Assembly: GCA_038255145.1 (NCBI GenBank)
Contig: JBBSLP010000014.1
Span: 28,639 to 92,638, forward strand
DNA from: WHTX01 sp038255145
GTDB taxonomy: Bacteria; Actinomycetota; Acidimicrobiia; Acidimicrobiales; CAIXPF01
Length of the DNA stretch: 64,000 bases
Direction: 5' to 3'
The notes under the pieces: generated by a model
The model's input: only the letters and a program-made list of their open reading frames with translations
Told to the model about the DNA's origin: nothing
Databases searched by the model: none
Program-made: the position numbers and the translations under genes
Shown: positions 60,102 to 64,000 of the stretch, piece by piece
How positions within the stretch are numbered: position 1 is the first letter of the stretch
Layout of the letters: every line of letters begins with the position of its first letter

Positions 60102-60947
60102 TCAGCGCGAGGCGAGAACGGCCCGCAGCCGGGTGGCGAAGGCGGCGGGGTCCTCGGCGAAGCCGACGTGGCCCCCGGGGAAGCGGGTGGGCTCGACGCC
60201 CAGGGCCGCGGCCAGCGCCTCCGAGGCGCGCTCGCAGAACTGGCCGCCCGAGGCCTCGCCGATGCCGACCACGATGCGGGCCGGGATCGACCGCAGGACG
60301 TCGACATCGGGCATCCAGCGGACGGTCGGGAGCAGCATGTGGGCGAACTGGGTGTGCTCGTCGGCCAGGGCCTGGGGCTCGGGCTGGGCCCCGAACATCA
60401 TCTGGAACACCTCTTCGGGCAGCTCGATGTCGGCCGCGGCCATGAACTGGCGCCACGCCCCCACCCGATCGCCGTCGAGGTAGGTGGCGACCATGGCGTC
60501 GCCCTTCCGGTGCAGGTCGTCGCGGTCCTCGACGACGTCGTAGAGCGGGGGCTCGTGGGCGATCACCACACCGACGAGCTCGGGACGGGTCTGGGCCAGG
60601 GCCAGCACGCTGACCGCCCCGCCGCTGGAGCCGAGCACGGTGGCCGCTCCGGCGGCATCGGGGACGAGGTCGGTGAGGATGGCGGCCAGGTCGTCGGCCC
60701 GCAGCTCGACGGTGACGTCCAGGTCGGGGTCGTCGACGGGGCTGCGGTTGATGCCCCGCGGGTCGGTGGTGACGACCGTGTGGTCCACGGCCAGCAGGTC
60801 GGCGAGGGGGGCGAAGGCACCGGCGTCCATGGGGGCGCCGACGAGCAGCACCACCGGGCCCCGGCCCCGCACCTCGACGTGCAATCGGGCGCCGGGCACC
60901 TCGAGCGTGTGGACGGTGGCGGGGGCGGTCGAGGTGGTCGGCGGCAT
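60102..60947 (-). CDS. Alpha/beta hydrolase
   Basis: This 281-residue hydrolase has the nucleophile elbow VLGSSGGAVSVLALAQ (Ser), the oxyanion region VVLLVGAPMDAGAF, an acid in the IPARIVVGIGEASGG region and catalytic His in FPGGHVGFAEDPAAF. It resembles actinobacterial TetR-linked alpha/beta hydrolases. The divergent TetR gene lies 68 bp upstream of its start, on the same strand. Convergent with the GT1 gene. Substrate unknown. Confidence 0.88.
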   Translation of the reverse strand: MPPTTSTAPATVHTLEVPGARLHVEVRGRGPVVLLVGAPMDAGAFAPLADLLAVDHTVVTTDPRGINRSPVDDPDLDVTVELRADDLAAILTDLVPDAAGAATVLGSSGGAVSVLALAQTRPELVGVVIAHEPPLYDVVEDRDDLHRKGDAMVATYLDGDRVGAWRQFMAAADIELPEEVFQMMFGAQPEPQALADEHTQFAHMLLPTVRWMPDVDVLRSIPARIVVGIGEASGGQFCERASEALAAALGVEPTRFPGGHVGFAEDPAAFATRLRAVLASR

Positions 60948-61015
60948 GGCGGGGTGCTCCTGCGCTCTTGGGCTCGTGGACTCGTTGCGGGTTCAGACTC
61001 GCCCCGGCCGAGAAC

Positions 61016-61594
61016 TCATCGCGCCGGGGCCTCACCGCTGGTCAGGTGCCGGAGCTCGACCATGGCGGCTCGGATCACGTCGGTCAGGGTCCGGTCGTCG
61101 GTGCCCTTGACCCATGCTTCGAAGGCCACCCGGAAGACGGCCATCCCGGCCTCGGCGGCCAGGTTCGAGGCCAGCTCGCCGACACCACGCTGGCGCAGCG
61201 CGGCGGCCAGGGCAGCGGCGAGGGACGCCATCTTGCGCAGCTCGCGCTCCTGGAGCTCGGCGTTGGCGTCGATGACGGCCTGTCGTCGGCGGGCGTGGTC
61301 ACGCCGATCCTCGAAGAAGCCGTCGACGGCCAGGAGGGCGGCGGCGATGACCTCCATGGGGGCCCGGTCGGCGGGTGCGGCCTCGACGCCCCCCACCAGC
61401 CGCGACTGCAGTTCGGCCGAGCCCGAGAACAGCACCTCGCGCTTGTCGGCGAAGTGGCGGAAGAAGGTCCGTTCGGTGAGCCCGGCCCGCTCGGCGATGG
61501 CGGCGACGGTCGTGTTCTCGAAGCCGTGCTCGCCGTAGAGCTCCACCGCGGCGCTGGCCAGGCGGCCCTGGGCCCCCGGCGCCCATCGTCCCAT
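61016..61594 (-). CDS. TetR family transcriptional regulator
   Basis: This 192-residue regulator has the TetR HTH (ASAAVELYGEHGFENTTVAA, IAERAGLTERTFFRHFADKR) and an all-helical ligand domain. The ATG at 61594 is chosen because it leads straight into GRWAPGAQGRLA. The start is 43 bp from the divergent SDR gene and the stop 68 bp from the alpha/beta hydrolase start, so it may control both. The effector is unknown. Confidence 0.93.
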   Translation of the reverse strand: MGRWAPGAQGRLASAAVELYGEHGFENTTVAAIAERAGLTERTFFRHFADKREVLFSGSAELQSRLVGGVEAAPADRAPMEVIAAALLAVDGFFEDRRDHARRRQAVIDANAELQERELRKMASLAAALAAALRQRGVGELASNLAAEAGMAVFRVAFEAWVKGTDDRTLTDVIRAAMVELRHLTSGEAPAR

Positions 61595-61637
61595 GGAGAA
61601 TCGAGACCCCCCGTCCTTGTCCTGGAGGAGCACTGCC

Positions 61638-62650
61638 ATGCGTGTGTTCATCACCGGTGCGTCCGGTCACATCGGTTCTGCCGTCGTCCCCGAGCTCCTC
61701 GGCGCCGGCCACCAGGTCATCGGCCTGGCCCGTTCCGACGCGTCGGCTGCCGCCCTGACCCAGGCCGGGGTCGAGGTGCACCGCGGTGACCTCGACGACC
61801 TCGACGTCCTGCGGGCCGCGGCGGCGTCGTCGGACGGGGTCATCCACCTGGCCTTCAAGCACGAGGAGATGCAGGCCGGCAACTACGAGGCCGCAGTGGC
61901 GGCCGATCTGCGGGCCATCGACGCCCTCGGTGACGCCGTGGCCGGCACCGACAAGCCGCTGGTCGGAACCGGGGGCACGTTGATGCTGGCCTTCGCCGAC
62001 CTGGGCCGAACCGGGACCGAGGCCGACGTCCTCGCCGTCGGTCCCCGGGTCGACGCCGAGAACGCCGTCGTCGCCCTGGCCGGCCGGGGCGTGCGCTCGT
62101 CAGTCGTGCGCCTCCCCCCGACGGTGCACAGCTCCCTCGACCACCACGGCTTCGTACCATCGCTGATCGCCCTGGCTGGCCAGAAGGGCTTCGCCGGCTA
62201 CGTCGGCGACGGCGCCAACCGCTGGCCGGGGGGCACACGCTCGACGCCGCCCGCCTGTACCGGCTGGCGGTGGAAGGTGCGCCCGGAGGTTCGCTCCTGC
62301 ACGCGGTGGACGACGAGGGCGTGCCCTTCCGGGAGATCGCCGAGGCCATCGGCCGGGGGCTGCAGGTGCCCGTCAAGAGCATCGATCCCGACGACGCCGA
62401 GGCCTACTTCGGCTACCTGACCTTCGCCGTGGGCCTCGACAACCCGACGTCGAGCGCGCTGACCCAGGCGCTGCTGGGCTGGCAGCCGACGGGCCCCGGG
62501 CTCCTCGACGACCTTGCCCAGGGCCACTACTTCGGCCACAGCTGGGTGTCAGTGCAGGAGGAGGGCCGGCAACGTGGTCTGCAACCACCGGCCGTAGTCG
62601 TCGTTGGTCCAGCCACGGTCGGCGGTGAGCTGTTGGTGGACCTCGGGTGA
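61638..62650 (+). pseudogene. Frameshifted NAD-dependent epimerase/SDR gene
   Basis: The product begins RVFITGASGHIGSAVVPELL (atypical SDR NAD motif) with ELLGAGHQVIGLARSDASAA, and is intact until GYVGDGANRWPGG. A shift in the G-run at 62228-62233 moves the coding frame. The correct ending (GHTLDAARLYRLAVEGAPGG, EIAEAIGRGLQVPVKS, LDDLAQGHYF) is in the next frame to ~62533. That second frame then runs on to 62650 across the antisense TetR remnant, suggesting the original stop was lost too. A sequencing error in the homopolymer is possible. Confidence 0.72.
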
Positions 62651-62990
62651 GCCGATCGTCCACAGGATGTCGGCGGCGCGCGCCGGGTCGAGCCCAGGCC
62701 GGAGGTCGCCGGTGGCGGCGACGGCATCGATGATCCGTCGGATGTCGGCCAGGCGCTGCTCGTTGGCGAACCGGGCGATGTCCGCCAGCTCGGGCTCGCC
62801 GGCCCGACCGGCCACGAGCAGGGTGGCGAGGAGGGGACCGACCCGGACGAGGATGTCGATGGACAGGTCGGCGAAGGCGGCCAGGATCTGGGCCCCGGAC
62901 CGGGCGCGCAGCGCGGCCTGCATGGTCGGTCGGTCGATCAGGGCCACGGGTTCGTCGTCGCCGACGACGGCGGCGCCGAGGATCTGTCGG
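62549..62990 (-). pseudogene. TetR regulator remnant (ligand-binding domain only)
   Basis: The leftward frame reads ELVRQILGAAVVGDDEPVAL then RPTMQAALRARSGAQILAAF, RFANEQRLADIRRIIDAVAA and PARAADILWTIGSPEVHQQL, a typical TetR C-terminal domain. The DNA-binding HTH that should precede it is absent: upstream DNA belongs to another TetR-like fragment in the opposite direction. It has a stop at 62549 but no credible start, so it is a truncated relic. Confidence 0.68.
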
Positions 62991-63015
62991 ACGAGCTCGG
63001 GCTGCCGCCGCGGGC

Positions 63016-63339
63016 ATGGAGGTCCTGCGCATGCGGGTGCGCCGCGTCGCCGCCGTGGGTCGGCTGCGGGTGGCCGAGGACCGGGCTGTCGAGCTCATCC
63101 ACGCCGCGGGGACCGGCGCCGTGCTCACCCTGCTGGCCAAGCCGTCGGAGGATCGAGACCCAGGCCTCCCCGACGCCATGTTCGACGCAGTGATGCGATC
63201 GATGCTGACCGACGCGCCCGCACCACCCCCCGACGACGCCATCGCCGCCTTCCGCACCGTCGTCCCCGCGCTGTCGACCCTCACCGACGCCGAACGCACG
63301 CTCATGTCCGAGTGGCTGGATCGGGCCACGCACGGCTGA
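63016..63339 (+). pseudogene. Second TetR-like C-terminal remnant
   Basis: The rightward frame (107 codons) encodes RLRVAEDRAVELIHAAGTGA, then DAMFDAVMRSMLTDAPAPPP and LSTLTDAERTLMSEWLDRAT, resembling the end of a TetR ligand domain. No HTH exists upstream, since the DNA there belongs to the oppositely oriented remnant. It looks like two truncated regulators joined head to head at ~63,000, a recombination scar. Confidence 0.5.
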
Positions 63340-63373
63340 TCGGCGCCGTTGGGCGCCAGTTGCGGGTCTGCCC

Positions 63374-63442
63374 TTGGTGCGAACGCCAGTGCAGGTCGAT
63401 GGGGCCGCCGATGTCATCGTCGACGTGGCTGGCTTCTACTGA
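63374..63442 (+). pseudogene. C-terminal scrap of a secreted repeat protein
   Basis: A frame reading LVRTPVQVDGAADVIVDVAG followed by FY and a TGA matches the very common C-terminal strand (VDVVGYF-type) of extracellular beta-domain proteins in Acidimicrobiia and Actinobacteria. No body of such a protein lies upstream. Just a remnant, next to the integration boundary. Confidence 0.4.
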
Positions 63443-63522
63443 GCGTCGGGAATCGGGGTACGCCCGTGAGGAACAGCTAGTTCAGCCCGCCGGCGATAGA
63501 GGCTGCTGACCTGGGCTTGCGG

Positions 63523-63566
63523 TGGAGCGGGTGACGAGAATCGAACTCGCATATTCAGCTTGGGAA
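63523..63566 (-). other. 3' half of tRNA-Gly (CCC): attachment-site copy
   Basis: On the minus strand the sequence reads anticodon loop TTCCCAA, then GCTGAATATGCGAGTTCGAT and TCTCGTCACCCGCTCCA: the right half of a tRNA-Gly with intact T-arm (GCGAG/CTCGT) and encoded CCA. The 5' half (acceptor GCGGG, D-arm) is missing: the bases to the right do not pair. This is what an integrative element leaves at the end opposite the intact tRNA. The integrase gene starts 29 bp away. Confidence 0.8.
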
Positions 63567-63594
63567 GCAGTAGCGCCCTACTGAGAAAGCCCAG

Positions 63595-64000
63595 CTAACG
63601 GGCTATATCTGTCGGAGGCTGAGGCCGTTTGCGCGATCGGTGCGCGAGTCCACCCTCCGGCATCATCTGCGCGAGCCGGTCGGCGAGGTCCTTCTCCCGG
63701 TGCTCGGCGGCGTGCTGGTACCGGTGGGCGGCGTCGGGGGAGGCGTGGCCCAGGCGGCGCTGGACCTCCCGGGCAGTCGCCCCGGTCTGGGCGGCGAGGG
63801 TGCCGGCGACGTGGCGCAGGTCGTGGAACGTAGCGGTGACGCCGACCTCTTCCCGGGCCTTGCGCCAGAGATTGCCGAAGTTGGACGATCGGGGGAGGCC
63901 GCCCTCCGGCCCGACGAAGATGTAACCGTCGGGCCCGGGCTCGGCGAACTGGGCGAGGTGGGCTTCGAGCACCTCGACAAGAGGTGGAGGGATGGCGATG
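63595..64000 (-). CDS. Tyrosine recombinase/integrase, C-terminal part (runs off window)
   Basis: The leftward frame is open to the window edge and ends at a TAG at 63595-63597. It contains the catalytic domain of phage/ICE-type tyrosine recombinases: TFHDLRHVAGTLAAQTGATA (H-x-x-R-H box), QRRLGHASPDAAHRYQHA (LGH and the nucleophile Tyr in RYQHA) and the typical LEAHLAQFAEPGPDGYIFVG before it. A weak hairpin (63588-63604, AGCCC/GGGCT) lies at its end. Adjacent to a tRNA-Gly half-site, it should integrate an element at that tRNA. The N-terminal DNA-binding domain is outside the window. Confidence 0.9.
   Translation of the reverse strand, partial: IAIPPPLVEVLEAHLAQFAEPGPDGYIFVGPEGGLPRSSNFGNLWRKAREEVGVTATFHDLRHVAGTLAAQTGATAREVQRRLGHASPDAAHRYQHAAEHREKDLADRLAQMMPEGGLAHRSRKRPQPPTDIAR

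Noticed and set aside
63523..63610. Complete tRNA gene beside the integrase
   Set aside because: No acceptor 5' strand, D-arm or matching anticodon stem to the right; only the 3' half is present.

Overview
The window is very GC-rich, densely coded DNA from an actinobacterial chromosome around its replication origin. Gene content and order match the actinobacterial origin region closely: tRNA-Ile, DUF3566, gyrA, gyrB, dciA (DUF721), recF, dnaN, dnaA, rpmH, rnpA, yidD, yidC, jag, rsmG, parS/parA/parB, a cwlM-like gene, trxA, trxB, a SigM-like sigma/anti-sigma pair, kinase, DUF6049, then ino1, padR, DUF5318, ponA, rpsF, ssb, rpsR, rplI, dnaB. The order resembles Mycobacterium, but details such as a free-standing kinase with no murJ beside it and unusual gyrase residues suggest a deep lineage. 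Acidimicrobiia (Iamia/Ilumatobacter-like) is my inference, not proven here.

Layout. 1-5,600: metabolic genes (citrate synthase end, two flavodoxin-fold quinone reductases, an inositol-monophosphatase-family enzyme, an MDMPI/DinB-like protein), a WhiG/FliA-type sigma factor, and a saccharopine-dehydrogenase-like protein coupled to a 45-residue peptide. 5,700-23,900: replication and segregation core. The leftward arm is gyrA-gyrB-dciA-recF-dnaN-dnaA and the rightward arm is rpmH-rnpA-yidD-yidC-jag-rsmG-parAB. The likely oriC is the dnaA-dnaN gap, and a 26-bp parS palindrome precedes parA. 24,000-32,800: leftward thioredoxin genes and a tightly overlapping sigma/anti-sigma/kinase/DUF6049/GNAT/methyltransferase operon. 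32,800-42,100: ino1-padR (leftward), then DUF5318, ponA, a ribosomal-protein/ssb operon and dnaB interrupted by an intein.

42,100-54,900: copper-type CopC-CopD and YtkA-like genes, an LppM-like lipoprotein, an HtrA-like protease divergent from an HxlR regulator, nicotinate phosphoribosyltransferase, small signalling proteins, a single-chain sigma/anti-sigma/transmembrane/Thr-rich protein, and a flavin monooxygenase-like gene. 54,900-64,000: an accessory zone with carbonic anhydrase, several decayed genes (MmyB-like regulator, two SDR genes, TetR remnants), a two-glycosyltransferase cassette, a hydrolase and TetR. It ends at a tRNA-Gly 3' fragment beside a tyrosine recombinase, which looks like the left boundary of an integrated element continuing beyond the window.

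Many neighbours overlap by 4 bp (ATGA/GTGA), so translational coupling dominates expression here. The most interesting items are: the dnaB intein, which carries the class 3 WCT residues and a ruined LAGLIDADG endonuclease; the one-polypeptide sigma/anti-sigma sensor at 52,068; natural glutamines at both classic quinolone positions of gyrase; a recF with no canonical start codon; a CwlM-like protein without catalytic residues; and the integration boundary at the right end.
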